This document shows, piece by piece, positions 25,515-34,289 of a stretch of 64,000 nucleotides of DNA. The stretch is from contig NZ_VEFR01000004.1 of the NCBI RefSeq assembly GCF_007679035.1, forward strand, positions 62,001-126,000. The letters are read 5' to 3'. Numbering within the stretch: position 1 is the stretch's first letter; the number at the start of each line of letters is the position of its first letter. The notes under the pieces were generated by a model that was not told the DNA's origin, did no database searches, and saw nothing but the letters and a program-made list of their open reading frames with translations. This DNA comes from Agrococcus jejuensis. Lineage in GTDB: Bacteria > Actinomycetota > Actinomycetes > Actinomycetales > Microbacteriaceae. A program made the position numbers and the translations under genes.

Positions 25515-27149
25515 ATGCTCCGCGGCACCGGTCTCCTCGTCGCCGCCCGGCTGCGGCGCGACCGCTTCACGCTCATCCTCTGGACCGTGCTCTTCGCCGG
25601 CCTGTGGGCTGCCGTGGGTGCCGGCCTCGGCTCGTCGTTCGACGCGCAGGCCCGCTCGCAGCTCGTCGCGCTCATCGCCGCCGACCCGAGCCTGCGCATG
25701 CTGCGCGGCGCGCCCGCGGGCACGAGCCTCGGCGCCGTCATGGCGGTGTCGACGCTCGCGTACGTGGGCGTGACGATCGCGCTCATGGCGACGTTCCTCG
25801 CCGTGCGGCACACGCGTGGCGACGAGGATGCGGGGCGCGCCGAGCTCGTGCGCTCGACGCCGATCGGTCGGCTCGCCCCGCTCGTCGCGACGGCGATCGC
25901 GGGTGCCATCGAGGTCGCGATCGTCGCAGCGGGCCTCGCCGCGGGCTCGCTCGCGATCGGGCTCCCCGCGGAGGGATCGGCGCTCATGGCCCTTGGCGTG
26001 CTGCTCACGGGCGTCGCGTTCGTGCTCGTCGGGCTGCTCGCGGCGCAGGTCATGCCGTCGTCGCGCGGCGCCAACGGGTTCGCGGCGGCGATCGCGGGCG
26101 CGGCGTTCGTCGTGCGCGGCGTGGGGGATGCGCTCGCCGACGCGGGCGACGACCTCGCGCACGTCGCGTCCGCGTGGCCGTCGTGGCTGTCGCCGATCGG
26201 CTGGATCACGCAGACGCATCCGTTCGCCGACCCGTCCGACAGCGCGGGTTGGGCGCCGTCGTGGACGCCGCTCGCGCTCTTCATGCCGCTGCTCCTCGTG
26301 CTCGCCGCGGTCGTCGTCGCGCTGGAGTCACGCCGCGAGCTCGGCGACTCCCTCGTGCGCGAGCGCGGCGGCCGCGCCCGAGCGCACGCACTGCTCGGCA
26401 CGCCCCTCGGCCTCGCCGTTCGGCTGCAGCGCGGTGCAGCGATCGGCTGGATCGTCGCCGCGACCGTCGTCGGCCTCTTCATCGGCCGTGTCGCGCCCGT
26501 CGCCGCCGACGCGTTCGAGTCGAATCCCACGCTGCTCGCTCTCGTGCAGGCGCTCGGCGGCACGGCCGACGACACGATCGACACGTTCGTGCACGCCCTC
26601 GCGGGCATCGTCGCGCTCGTCGCCTGCGCCGCGGTGCTGCAGGGCGCGACGCGGATGCGCTCGGAGGAGCTCGCGCACGGCGAGCAGGTGCTCGCCACCC
26701 GCACGTCGCGGCTCGGCTGGTTCGGCGCGACGCTCGCGGTCGCGCTCGTCGCCGGCGTGCTCGTGATGACGGCGTTCGCGGCTGCGGCATCCGTCTCGCT
26801 CGCGTCGTCGGATGCCGCGCGCACCGGCACGGTCGTGGCGATCGCGGCGTCGATGCTGCCGGCGCTCGGCCTCTACCTCGCGGTCGGCGCCCTGCTCGTC
26901 GCGGTGCTGCCGGGCGTGGGCGCGTGGCTCGGCTGGGTGCTGCTCGTCGTGCCGATGCTGCTGGGGGAGCTCGCGCCGCTGTTCGGCGACGACCTCGACT
27001 GGCTGCAGGACGTGAGCCCCTTCCACCATCTCGCGAACCCGCTCGCCAGCGACCCGGACTGGGCGGCGTCGTGGTGGATGCTCGGCGGCGCGGCCGTGGC
27101 GCTCGGCGTCGCGCTCGCGGCGTTCCGGAGGCGGGACGCTGCGGTGTGA
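25515..27149 (+). CDS. ABC exporter permease (double-length)
   Basis: A 544-residue membrane protein with about 12 predicted helices in two similar halves (residues 1-270 and 290-540). The first half opens LLVAARLRRDRFTLILWTVLFAGLW, and each half has a long loop after helix 1 and a cluster of C-terminal helices. This matches the TetAB/polyketide-antibiotic exporter permeases, which are fused dimers working with one ATPase. It is probably a drug or lipid exporter, with unknown substrate. The ATG lies one base after the ATPase stop. Confidence 0.8.
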   Translation: MLRGTGLLVAARLRRDRFTLILWTVLFAGLWAAVGAGLGSSFDAQARSQLVALIAADPSLRMLRGAPAGTSLGAVMAVSTLAYVGVTIALMATFLAVRHTRGDEDAGRAELVRSTPIGRLAPLVATAIAGAIEVAIVAAGLAAGSLAIGLPAEGSALMALGVLLTGVAFVLVGLLAAQVMPSSRGANGFAAAIAGAAFVVRGVGDALADAGDDLAHVASAWPSWLSPIGWITQTHPFADPSDSAGWAPSWTPLALFMPLLLVLAAVVVALESRRELGDSLVRERGGRARAHALLGTPLGLAVRLQRGAAIGWIVAATVVGLFIGRVAPVAADAFESNPTLLALVQALGGTADDTIDTFVHALAGIVALVACAAVLQGATRMRSEELAHGEQVLATRTSRLGWFGATLAVALVAGVLVMTAFAAAASVSLASSDAARTGTVVAIAASMLPALGLYLAVGALLVAVLPGVGAWLGWVLLVVPMLLGELAPLFGDDLDWLQDVSPFHHLANPLASDPDWAASWWMLGGAAVALGVALAAFRRRDAAV

Positions 27150-27170
27150 GGCGTGCGGCGCTCGAGCCGG

Positions 27171-28523
27171 CTAGCGGGTCGCGCCCAGCACCATCCACGC
27201 ATCGGACCGCGCCCGGAGGCCGAGCGTGAGCGCGCGGGCGCCGAGGTAGCCGATCGAGAACGCGAGCCACACGACGGCGAGGGCGGCCGAGCCGTGCGGC
27301 ACGGCGGGCAGCAGCGCGAGCAGCAGCAGCGGCAGGTACGCGCCGAGGTTCACGATGCCCGTCCACGCGAGGTACCGGGCGTCGCCCGCGCCGATGAGCA
27401 CGCCGTCGAGCACGAACACGAACCCGGCGAGCGGCTGCGCGAGCGCGAGCGGCACGAGCGCCCAGGGCAGGATGCCGATGACCGTCGGGTCGGACGTGAA
27501 GACCCCGCCGACGACCCACGCGAGGGCGAGCATGGCGCCGCCGAGCACGCATCCGCTCACCAGCCCCCAGCGCACGAGCCGGCGCGTGATGCGGCGCGCG
27601 AGGGCGGCGTCGCCCGAGCCGAGCGCCTTGCCGAGCATCGCCTGCCCGGCGATCGCGAGGGCGTCGAGCGCGAACGCGAGGGTCGAGAACAGCGCGAACG
27701 CCACCTGCGTCGCCGCGAGCACGTCGGTGCCGAGTCGCGTCGCCACCGCGGTCGTCGCGATGAGCGCGACGCGCAGCGACAGCGTGCGCAGCAGCAGCCA
27801 CACGCCGACGCCCGCGACGCGGCCGACGGCGGCGAGCGACGGGCGCAGCGACACCCGCTCGCGACGCGCCTCGCGCACCGCGAACCACAGGAAGAACGCG
27901 GCCATGCCCCACTGCGCGATGACGGTGCCGATCGCCGAGCCGGCGACGCCGAGGTCGAGGCCGTAGATGAGCAGCACGTTGAGCGCGGCGTTCGCCGTGA
28001 AGCCCGCACCTGCGACGACGAGCGGCGTGCGCGTGTCCTGCAGGCCGCGCAGCAGGCCGGTGGCGGCGAGCACGACGAGCATGGCGGGCAGGCCGAGGAT
28101 CGAGATGCCGAGGTAGGTCGCCGCGTGGCCCGTGACGTCGGGTGCGGCGCCGAAGAGCGCGACGAGCGGATGCGCGAGCGGCACGGTGAGCAGCAGCACG
28201 GCTCCGGCCACGATCGCGAGCCAGATGCCGTCGATGCCCGCGCGGATCGCACCGGGACGGTCGCCGGCGCCGAGGCGCCTCGCGACGGCGGGCGTCGTGC
28301 CGTAGGCGAGGAAGATCAGCAGTCCGACTGCCGTCTGCAGCACCGTCGCGCCGATGCCGACGCCCGCGAGCTGCGCAGCGCCGAGGTGGCCGACGAGCGC
28401 GGTGTCCACGAGCAGGAACGCGGGCTCGGCGATGAGCGCACCGAGCGCCGGCAGGGCCAGCGCGACGATGTCGCGATCGAGGCGTCGCCGCTCGTCGCGC
28501 GTCGATGCGGTCGCCGGGCTCAC
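27171..28523 (-). CDS. MATE-family efflux transporter (DinF-like)
   Basis: A 450-residue protein with 12 predicted membrane helices and the DinF-like start DIVALALPALGALIAEPAFLLVDTALVGHLG, quoted as positions 18-48. The second half repeats the fold (DALAIAGQAMLGKALGSGD). Such proteins export cationic drugs or oxidised metabolites using Na+ or H+. The GTG start has TAGCCT six bases upstream. It converges on the ABC operon with only 21 bases between, and a large repeat cluster lies upstream. Confidence 0.85.
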   Translation of the reverse strand: MSPATASTRDERRRLDRDIVALALPALGALIAEPAFLLVDTALVGHLGAAQLAGVGIGATVLQTAVGLLIFLAYGTTPAVARRLGAGDRPGAIRAGIDGIWLAIVAGAVLLLTVPLAHPLVALFGAAPDVTGHAATYLGISILGLPAMLVVLAATGLLRGLQDTRTPLVVAGAGFTANAALNVLLIYGLDLGVAGSAIGTVIAQWGMAAFFLWFAVREARRERVSLRPSLAAVGRVAGVGVWLLLRTLSLRVALIATTAVATRLGTDVLAATQVAFALFSTLAFALDALAIAGQAMLGKALGSGDAALARRITRRLVRWGLVSGCVLGGAMLALAWVVGGVFTSDPTVIGILPWALVPLALAQPLAGFVFVLDGVLIGAGDARYLAWTGIVNLGAYLPLLLLALLPAVPHGSAALAVVWLAFSIGYLGARALTLGLRARSDAWMVLGATR

Positions 28524-28529
28524 GATCCG

Positions 28530-28535
28530 AGGCTA
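28530..28535 (-). promoter_or_regulatory. -10 box of the MATE gene
   Basis: TAGCCT on the minus strand, six bases before the GTG start; leaderless type. Confidence 0.5.
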
Positions 28536-28552
28536 TGCCCGGGCGCCCACGC

Positions 28553-28705
28553 GCTGGTCGAGGAGGTCCCGAGCCGCAGGCGAGGAGCCGTCACGAGACC
28601 GCGCGGCATGCCCGCTCGACGCGACCGCGCGCATGGCTGGGCAGGAGCCGCGGTCGCGTGGTCTCGTGACGCGTGCTCGCTGCGCTCGCGCGCTCCTCGA
28701 CCAGC
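28553..28705. repeat. GCTGGTCGAGGAG long inverted-repeat element, copy 1
   Basis: About 153 bp bounded by GCTGGTCGAGGAG / CTCCTCGACCAGC, with inner blocks GTCACGAGACC and GGTCTCGTGAC that also pair. Copy 2 follows 25 bases later. Together they fill the 388-bp gap between the MATE gene and the acyl-CoA-dehydrogenase-like gene, which holds no ORF I can support. Confidence 0.75.
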
Positions 28706-28730
28706 TGGCGGGGAGGGGGCCGTCCTCGCA

Positions 28731-28887
28731 GCTGGTCGAGGAGGCCCCGAGCCGCAGGCGAGGAGCCGTCACGAGACCTCGCGACGTGCCCGCTCGACGC
28801 GACCATGCGCGTGGCCGGGGAGGAGCGGCGGTCGCGTGGTCTCGTGACGCGGGCTCGCCCTTCGGGCTCGCGCGCTCCTCGACCAGC
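28731..28887. repeat. GCTGGTCGAGGAG long inverted-repeat element, copy 2
   Basis: About 157 bp with the same boundaries and inner blocks as copy 1, closely similar over most of the length and differing mainly near the centre. It is a tandem duplicate. Confidence 0.75.
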
Positions 28888-28911
28888 TGGTGACGAGGTA
28901 GCCCGACGGAG

Positions 28912-30132
28912 TCAGAACCGCGTCGGGCCCACCGTCTCGTAGCGGTGCCACACGCCCAGCGGACCCGTGCCCGACACCTCCCACGCGCCGATCGTGCGCG
29001 CCTTGAAGGTCGCGGGGTTGTGGGATGCGACGGTGCGGGCGTTGCGCCAGTGCCGGTCGAGCGCGCGGGTGCGCTCGGTGGCCGACGCCCCGCCGACCTC
29101 GAAGAGCCGCGTCGCGGCGTCCGGCACCGCATCGGTGGCGAGCACCTGCGCCTGGTAGACGGCGATCTCGGCCTCCTCGAGCAGCCGCGCATCCAGCGAC
29201 GACCCGGGTGCCGCCGACGCCGCGGCGACGTCGAGCGCGCGCGCCGCCTCGAGCACCGCCGCCCGCACCGCGAACGCCGTCGTCGAGAGGCGGCCCACGA
29301 CCTCGAGCACCTGCGGGTCGTCGGCGGGCCGTGCCGTGTTCGCATGCACGTACGAGCGCTCGCGCGGCCGCACGAAGTCGGCCGCATCGCGCACGACGGC
29401 CTCGGCGATGCCGGCGAGCACCGCCACGAGGTGCAACTGGTAGAACGCCTGGATGTGCGTGAGCGGGCCGGCGCCGTACGTCGCGAACTGCGACGCGTCC
29501 ACGGGCACGCCGTCGAACACCGTCGTACCCGAGGCGGTCGCGCGCTGGCCGAAGCCATCCCAGTCGTCGCGGATCTCGACGCCGGGCGCATCCGTCGGCA
29601 CCGCGAACGTCACGCGTGCGTCGCCGTCGGCGGCCGCGAGGTACACCCAGTCGGAGTAGAGGGTGCCGGTCGAGTAGAACTTGCGGCCGTCGAGGCGCCA
29701 GGCGCCGTCATCGTCCTGCGACACCCGCGTCGAGATGTCGGCGAGCGTCGTGCCCGTGAGCTCGCTCGTCGCGTTGCCCACGAGCGCGCCGTCGGCGATG
29801 CGCGAGACCCACGCATCGCGCTCGGTACCGGGCGCCCGCCGCAGCACGAGCTCCACGAATCCCGCGTGCGAGCGCAGCAGGTGGCCGACGTTCGCGTCCG
29901 CCGCCGACAGCGCGATCGTGAGCGCGACCGACTCGGCGATGGAGGCGCCGAGTCCGCCGTCGGCGACGGGCAGGCGCACGCGTCCCACGCCCGCGTCCGC
30001 GAGCCGGCGCACGAGGTCGATCGGCAGCTCGCGGTCGAGCTCGCGCTGCACGGCGCCTGCGCGCACCTCGTCGATGAGCTCGGCGAAGCGATCGACGATC
30101 GAGTCGGCCACGACGGGGCCCGCGACGCTCAC
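28912..30132 (-). CDS. acyl-CoA-dehydrogenase-fold flavin oxidoreductase (SfnB/DszC-like)
   Basis: A 406-residue protein with the acyl-CoA dehydrogenase fold: helical N-domain, then GNATSELTGTTLADISTRV (about 115-133) and the beta-domain segment WRLDGRKFYSTGTLYSDWV. Those features match the SfnB/DszC/isobutylamine N-hydroxylase branch, FMNH2-dependent monooxygenases rather than fatty-acid enzymes. The GTG start overlaps the LLM gene's stop by four bases (GTGA). The pairing with a DszA/NtaA-like monooxygenase suggests scavenging of an organosulfur or amine compound (inference). Confidence 0.75.
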   Translation of the reverse strand: MSVAGPVVADSIVDRFAELIDEVRAGAVQRELDRELPIDLVRRLADAGVGRVRLPVADGGLGASIAESVALTIALSAADANVGHLLRSHAGFVELVLRRAPGTERDAWVSRIADGALVGNATSELTGTTLADISTRVSQDDDGAWRLDGRKFYSTGTLYSDWVYLAAADGDARVTFAVPTDAPGVEIRDDWDGFGQRATASGTTVFDGVPVDASQFATYGAGPLTHIQAFYQLHLVAVLAGIAEAVVRDAADFVRPRERSYVHANTARPADDPQVLEVVGRLSTTAFAVRAAVLEAARALDVAAASAAPGSSLDARLLEEAEIAVYQAQVLATDAVPDAATRLFEVGGASATERTRALDRHWRNARTVASHNPATFKARTIGAWEVSGTGPLGVWHRYETVGPTRF

Positions 30133-31499
30133 GAGAACGCTCCGCGCCACTGCCGCGCCGGATGCGTCGCGGGCAGCTGGTCGTGGCCGAAGATGCGCGA
30201 CCGCAGCGTGCCGGGCGTCTCGGGGTGCGGCTCGGCGAGGCCCCGCTCGCGCAGCACGGGCATGACGTGGTCGACGAGCTCCTCGAACGAGCCGGGGATC
30301 GTCCAGTTGATGACGTTGATGCCGTCGACGCCGGCGTCCTGCCACGTCTCGAGCTGGTCGGCGATCTGCTCGGGCGTGCCGACGACGCGCGAGCGGATGC
30401 GCGCCGACAGCGCTGCGAGGTCGCGGATCGTGGGCTCGCGGTCGCCCGCAGCCTCCTTGAGCCACTGCAGATGCGACTGGTTCGTCTGCGTCCTCACCTG
30501 CGAGAGCGGGGTGTCGGGGTCGAGCTGCGCGCCGGTGTCGGGGTCGAAGCCGAGGTTCGAGTGCACGAGGAAGCCGTCGGGCGAGAGCCACTCGTCGATC
30601 TCGGCGGACTTCCGCTGCGCCTCCTCCTCGGTCGAGCCGATCACGAACGCGAGGCCGAGGAAGAAGCGGATGTCGTCGCGGGCGCGGCCGACGGCCTCGA
30701 CCTGGTCGCGGGTCGACGCGATGAGCTCGGCGGTCTTCTCGGGCGTCGACGACAGGATGAACTGCGCCTCGGCGTTGCGGGCCGCGAACGTGCGACCGGC
30801 GACCGACGACCCGGCCTGGAACAGCACGGGCGTGCGCTGCGGCGACGGGCGCGACAGGTGCGGCCCCGCGACCGAGTAGCGCTGCCCGACGTGGTCGATG
30901 CGGTGGATGCCGCGGGCATCCGAGACGACGCCCGCGGCCTTGTCGGCGCGCCAGGCGTCGTCGTCCCACGACCCCTCCCACAGCTTCGTCACGACGTCGA
31001 CGTACTCCTGCGCCCACACGTAGCGCTCGTCGTGCTCCTCGAGCCGGTCGCTGCCGAAGTTGCGGGCGGCGCCGTCGAGCGCGCTCGTCACGACGTTCCA
31101 GCCGACGCGCCCCTTCGTGAGGTGGTCGAGCGTCGAGACGCGGCGGGCGAACTCGAACGGATGCGCCTGCAGCACCGACGACGTGAACGCGAAGCCGAGG
31201 TGCTCGGTCGCGGCGGCGAGCGCCGAGATCAGCACCGACGGGTCGCCGTTGGGGATCTGCAGCCCCTCGCGCGCGTTCAGCGTGTAGTCGCCGCCCGCGG
31301 GGCCGTAGAGGCCCACGACGTCGGCGAAGAACATGGCGTCGAAGCCGCCGCGCTCGAGCGTCCTCGCGAGGTCCACCCACAGGTCGAGCTCGTCGAAGCG
31401 GTGCTGCTGCGCATCGGGGTGCCGCCACAGGCCGTGCTGGATGTGCGAGACGGTGTCCATGACGAACGCTGCGTAGCGCAGCGGCGGGCGATCGGGCAC
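30129..31499 (-). CDS. NtaA/SnaA/DszA-family FMN-dependent monooxygenase (LLM class)
   Basis: A 456-residue TIM-barrel flavin monooxygenase of the bacterial luciferase-like class. Family landmarks are WRHPDAQQHRFDELDLWVDL, the EFARRVSTLDHLTKGRVGWN segment, FQAGSSVAGRTFAARNAEA and the C-terminal GSFEELVDHVMPVLRERG, all as in nitrilotriacetate and dibenzothiophene-sulfone monooxygenases. GGAGGAG precedes the GTG start. It needs a reduced-flavin supplier, not visible in the window. It is coupled to the downstream SfnB/DszC-like gene and divergent from an MHS transporter, which fits an uptake-and-cleavage cassette. Confidence 0.85.
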   Translation of the reverse strand: MPDRPPLRYAAFVMDTVSHIQHGLWRHPDAQQHRFDELDLWVDLARTLERGGFDAMFFADVVGLYGPAGGDYTLNAREGLQIPNGDPSVLISALAAATEHLGFAFTSSVLQAHPFEFARRVSTLDHLTKGRVGWNVVTSALDGAARNFGSDRLEEHDERYVWAQEYVDVVTKLWEGSWDDDAWRADKAAGVVSDARGIHRIDHVGQRYSVAGPHLSRPSPQRTPVLFQAGSSVAGRTFAARNAEAQFILSSTPEKTAELIASTRDQVEAVGRARDDIRFFLGLAFVIGSTEEEAQRKSAEIDEWLSPDGFLVHSNLGFDPDTGAQLDPDTPLSQVRTQTNQSHLQWLKEAAGDREPTIRDLAALSARIRSRVVGTPEQIADQLETWQDAGVDGINVINWTIPGSFEELVDHVMPVLRERGLAEPHPETPGTLRSRIFGHDQLPATHPARQWRGAFS

Positions 31500-31663
31500 G
31501 GCTCCTCCTCCTCGCGCGGCGCTCGCGCGACCCGACCAGCCTGTCGAAGGCCCGAGACCGCGTCACGTCGCATGACGGCGTGTGACGTCCCGCGACATGA
31601 CCGCGTTGCATCCGGCGTTGCAAGAGGGTTCGGTTGCCTGCGACCCGACCGCAGGAGCCACCC

Positions 31664-33043
31664 ATGTCCCAGACGACCAGCGCGAAGCCCGAGCGCACGA
31701 CGCAGCAGCGCCGCCGCCGCGTGCTCGCCGCATCCCTCGTCGGCACCACGATCGAGTGGTACGACTTCTACCTCTACGCGCAGGCAGCCGCCCTCGTGTT
31801 CGGCGCCACGTTCTTCCCCGAGACGACGCCCGCCGTCGCGCTCATCGCCTCGTTCGCGACCTACGGCGTCGGCTTCCTCGCTCGACCGCTCGGCGGCATC
31901 ATCGCCGGCCACCTCGGCGACCGCATCGGCCGCAAGCAGCTGCTCGTCGGCTCGCTGCTGCTCATGGGCGTCGCGACGCTGCTCATCGGCCTGCTGCCGA
32001 CGTACGCGCAGATCGGCATCTGGGCCGTCGTCGCGCTCGTGGTGCTGCGGCTCGCGCAGGGCCTGTCGGCCGGCGCGGAGTGGGGCGGATCCGCGCTGCT
32101 GTCGGTCGAGCACGCGCCGGCGGGGCGCCGCGGATTCTTCGGCTCGTTCACGCAGATGGGCTCGGCGGGCGGGCTGCTGCTCGCGACCGCATCCATCTGG
32201 GGCGTGCAGGGCATCCTCGGCACGGAGGCCTTCCAGGAGTGGGCATGGCGCATCCCGTTCCTCTTCTCGGCGGTGCTCGTCGTCATCGGCCTCGTCATCC
32301 GCCTCGGCGTCGAGGACGCCCCGGAGTTCCGCCAGATCAAGCAGGCGGGTGCCGTGCGCCGCTACCCGGTGCTCGAGGTGCTGAAGCGCCACCCGCGCGG
32401 CGTCTTCGTGACGATCGGCCTGCGCCTCGTGCAGCCCGCATGGTTCTCGATCCTCACCGTCTACTCGCTCACGTACCTCACGAATGCGCGCGGCGACTCG
32501 GCCGTCGGCATCCAGTCGCTGCTCATCGTCGGCGCCATCAGCCTCGTCTCGACGCCGCTGTGGGGGTGGCTGTCCGACCGCTGGGGTCGCCGCCGCATCG
32601 CGATCGGCGCCGCGCTCGGCATCGGCGTCGCCGTGTGGCCCTTCTTCGCCTTCCTCGACCACGGCCCGCTCGCGCTCGTCTGGCTCGTCTTCCTCGTGGG
32701 CATGAACCTGCTGCACGACGCGATCTACGGTCCGCAGGCCGCGTGGTTCGCCGAGCAGTTCCCGACCGACCTGCGCTACTCGGGCGTCTCGCTCGGCTAC
32801 CAGGTGGGCTCGATCTTCTCGAACGGCCTCACGCCGCTGCTCGCGGTCGTGTTCGTCGAGCTCGGCGGCGGCAGCCCGTGGATCCTCTGCGTCTTCATCG
32901 GGGTCTACGCCGTGCTGACGTCGATCGCGGCGATCTTCGCGAAGGACGGCGGCTCCGATGACGTCGAGCTCGCCGCCTCCGACGACGTCGAGGCGGAGCT
33001 CGACGCGCTCGTCGAGGGCGAGGGCGCGGAGCTGCGCGCCTGA
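31664..33043 (+). CDS. MHS-family MFS transporter (metabolite:H+ symporter)
   Basis: A 459-residue transporter of the MHS branch (shikimate, proline/betaine, citrate type). The signature GTTIEWYDFYLYAQAAALVF opens helix 1, GHLGDRIGRKQLL is the MFS motif-A loop, and RLAQGLSAGAEWGGSA is the classic MHS motif. The C-terminus is a 35-residue acidic tail. An AGGAG lies six bases before the ATG at 31664, chosen over an upstream ATG at 31634. The divergent flavin-monooxygenase pair suggests that it imports their organic-acid-like substrate (inference). Confidence 0.85.
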   Translation: MSQTTSAKPERTTQQRRRRVLAASLVGTTIEWYDFYLYAQAAALVFGATFFPETTPAVALIASFATYGVGFLARPLGGIIAGHLGDRIGRKQLLVGSLLLMGVATLLIGLLPTYAQIGIWAVVALVVLRLAQGLSAGAEWGGSALLSVEHAPAGRRGFFGSFTQMGSAGGLLLATASIWGVQGILGTEAFQEWAWRIPFLFSAVLVVIGLVIRLGVEDAPEFRQIKQAGAVRRYPVLEVLKRHPRGVFVTIGLRLVQPAWFSILTVYSLTYLTNARGDSAVGIQSLLIVGAISLVSTPLWGWLSDRWGRRRIAIGAALGIGVAVWPFFAFLDHGPLALVWLVFLVGMNLLHDAIYGPQAAWFAEQFPTDLRYSGVSLGYQVGSIFSNGLTPLLAVVFVELGGGSPWILCVFIGVYAVLTSIAAIFAKDGGSDDVELAASDDVEAELDALVEGEGAELRA

Positions 33044-33054
33044 GGCCAGGGTCA

Positions 33055-33085
33055 GGAGCCGTGCAGGCATCGCGTGCACGGCTCC
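33055..33085. terminator. bidirectional terminator between MHS transporter and metallopeptidase genes
   Basis: Perfect 11-bp stem GGAGCCGTGCA / TGCACGGCTCC with a 9-base loop, between convergent genes. Confidence 0.7.
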
Positions 33086-33092
33086 CTTCGCA

Positions 33093-34025
33093 TCAGCGGC
33101 GGACGGATGCCGCGAAGGCCAGCTTGTCGACGACGTCCCGGGGGAGCGTGAAGGGATACGCGTCGCCCTGGCCGAGCGAGCGCTGCACGACGTTCATCGC
33201 GGTCGCGAACGGCAGCCAACGGTCGAGCAGCACGTCGCGGAACGCGGCCTCGGGATCGAGCGGCGGGATGAGGTCGAACGCGACCGCCGTCTCGAGCGCG
33301 TCGGTCGCATGCAGCACGTGAGCCCAGCACTCGGCGAAGTCCTCGTAGGGATGCATCGTCGCGTACGCGCTGAGGTAGCGCTCGCGCCATCCGTCGGGCG
33401 GCCCCTCCTCGTAGTGCCGATCGATCGAGGCCTGGTAGTCGTCGCGCTCGTCGCCGAAGAGCGTCCGCGCCTCCTCGATCCTCGGCGTCGACTCGACGAG
33501 CTGCCACTCGACGTAGTGGCCGCTCTCGTGCCGGAAGTGGCCGAGCATCGTGCGGTACGGCTCGGCGAGCCTGGCGCGCATGCGCTCGCGGTGGCTGTCC
33601 TCGCCCTCCGCGAGGTCCATCGTGATGACGCCGTTCGCGTGCCCGATCGTCACGTCGTCGTCGACGCTCGAGAGCATGTCGAAGCGCAGCGGGGCGTCGA
33701 CGCCGATGGGTACGCCCGCCTGCGCGAGGTCGCGCAGCACATGGCGCTTCGCGCGCTCCGCGACGGGCAGGAGTCGCAGTCCGCTCGCATCCGAGTCGTT
33801 CGGTCGCGTGCGCGTGAGCACGCAGCTCGCGCACAGCGCGCCCTCGTGCTCGGCAAGCCAGGTGCAGCCCGCGAGCTCGGCGTTGGCGCAGCGCGCGAGG
33901 CCGTCGCCGAGGACCACGACGTCGTCGCGCTCGAGCACGTACCCGAGCCGCGTGCCGCAGCGCAAGCACGAGGTCGAGTCGAAGAACACCTCGTTGCCAC
34001 AGGTGTCGCAGTGGAATCGACGCAT
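33093..34025 (-). CDS. zinc-ribbon, putative zinc metallopeptidase
   Basis: A 310-residue protein with an N-terminal zinc ribbon (Cys6, Cys9, Cys20, Cys23 and a second set at Cys46, Cys54, Cys65, Cys68) and a C-terminal domain with the zinc-protease motif HESGHY (residues 166-171), and YEDFAECWAHVLH further on, where the acidic and His residues may complete the metal site. This is the family of putative zinc-binding metallopeptidases (Peptidase_Mx type). GGGAG lies before the ATG at 34025. No signal peptide is present, so it is probably cytosolic. The substrate is unknown. Confidence 0.75.
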   Translation of the reverse strand: MRRFHCDTCGNEVFFDSTSCLRCGTRLGYVLERDDVVVLGDGLARCANAELAGCTWLAEHEGALCASCVLTRTRPNDSDASGLRLLPVAERAKRHVLRDLAQAGVPIGVDAPLRFDMLSSVDDDVTIGHANGVITMDLAEGEDSHRERMRARLAEPYRTMLGHFRHESGHYVEWQLVESTPRIEEARTLFGDERDDYQASIDRHYEEGPPDGWRERYLSAYATMHPYEDFAECWAHVLHATDALETAVAFDLIPPLDPEAAFRDVLLDRWLPFATAMNVVQRSLGQGDAYPFTLPRDVVDKLAFAASVRR

Positions 34026-34231
34026 GGGGGCTCCCGTCCCGGTCGCCGGCATCCGGGCCGTCGGGCCAGGGCGGCGATCGGCGGCGATCGCATCGTCGAC
34101 GGTAGGCGCTCTGCGCGCACGACGGGGTGGGTTGCGCGACGACCCCAGCGTGGGCAAGGCGGCCGAGAGCGATCGTGACGGCATGCGTCACGCCGTGATC
34201 CAGTCGTCACGAAACGGTCACAGACGTTGCC

Positions 34232-34237
34232 TAGGAT
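34232..34237 (+). promoter_or_regulatory. -10 box of the cyclase-like/MscS operon
   Basis: TAGGAT 52 bases before the ATG, with a small ACCCCTCAGGGT hairpin just downstream and a GGAG ribosome-binding site near 34281. No clear -35 box. This operon therefore has a leader, unlike many neighbours. The 34026-34231 stretch shows nothing else. Confidence 0.35.
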
Positions 34238-34289
34238 GCCTGTACCCCTCAGGGTGAAGAAGATTCGTCACCACTCTCGGAGCGTGCGC

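Noticed and set aside
28524..28911. Insertion sequence remnant
   Set aside because: Inverted ends exist but there is no transposase fragment or coding signal; the DNA is all repeat element.
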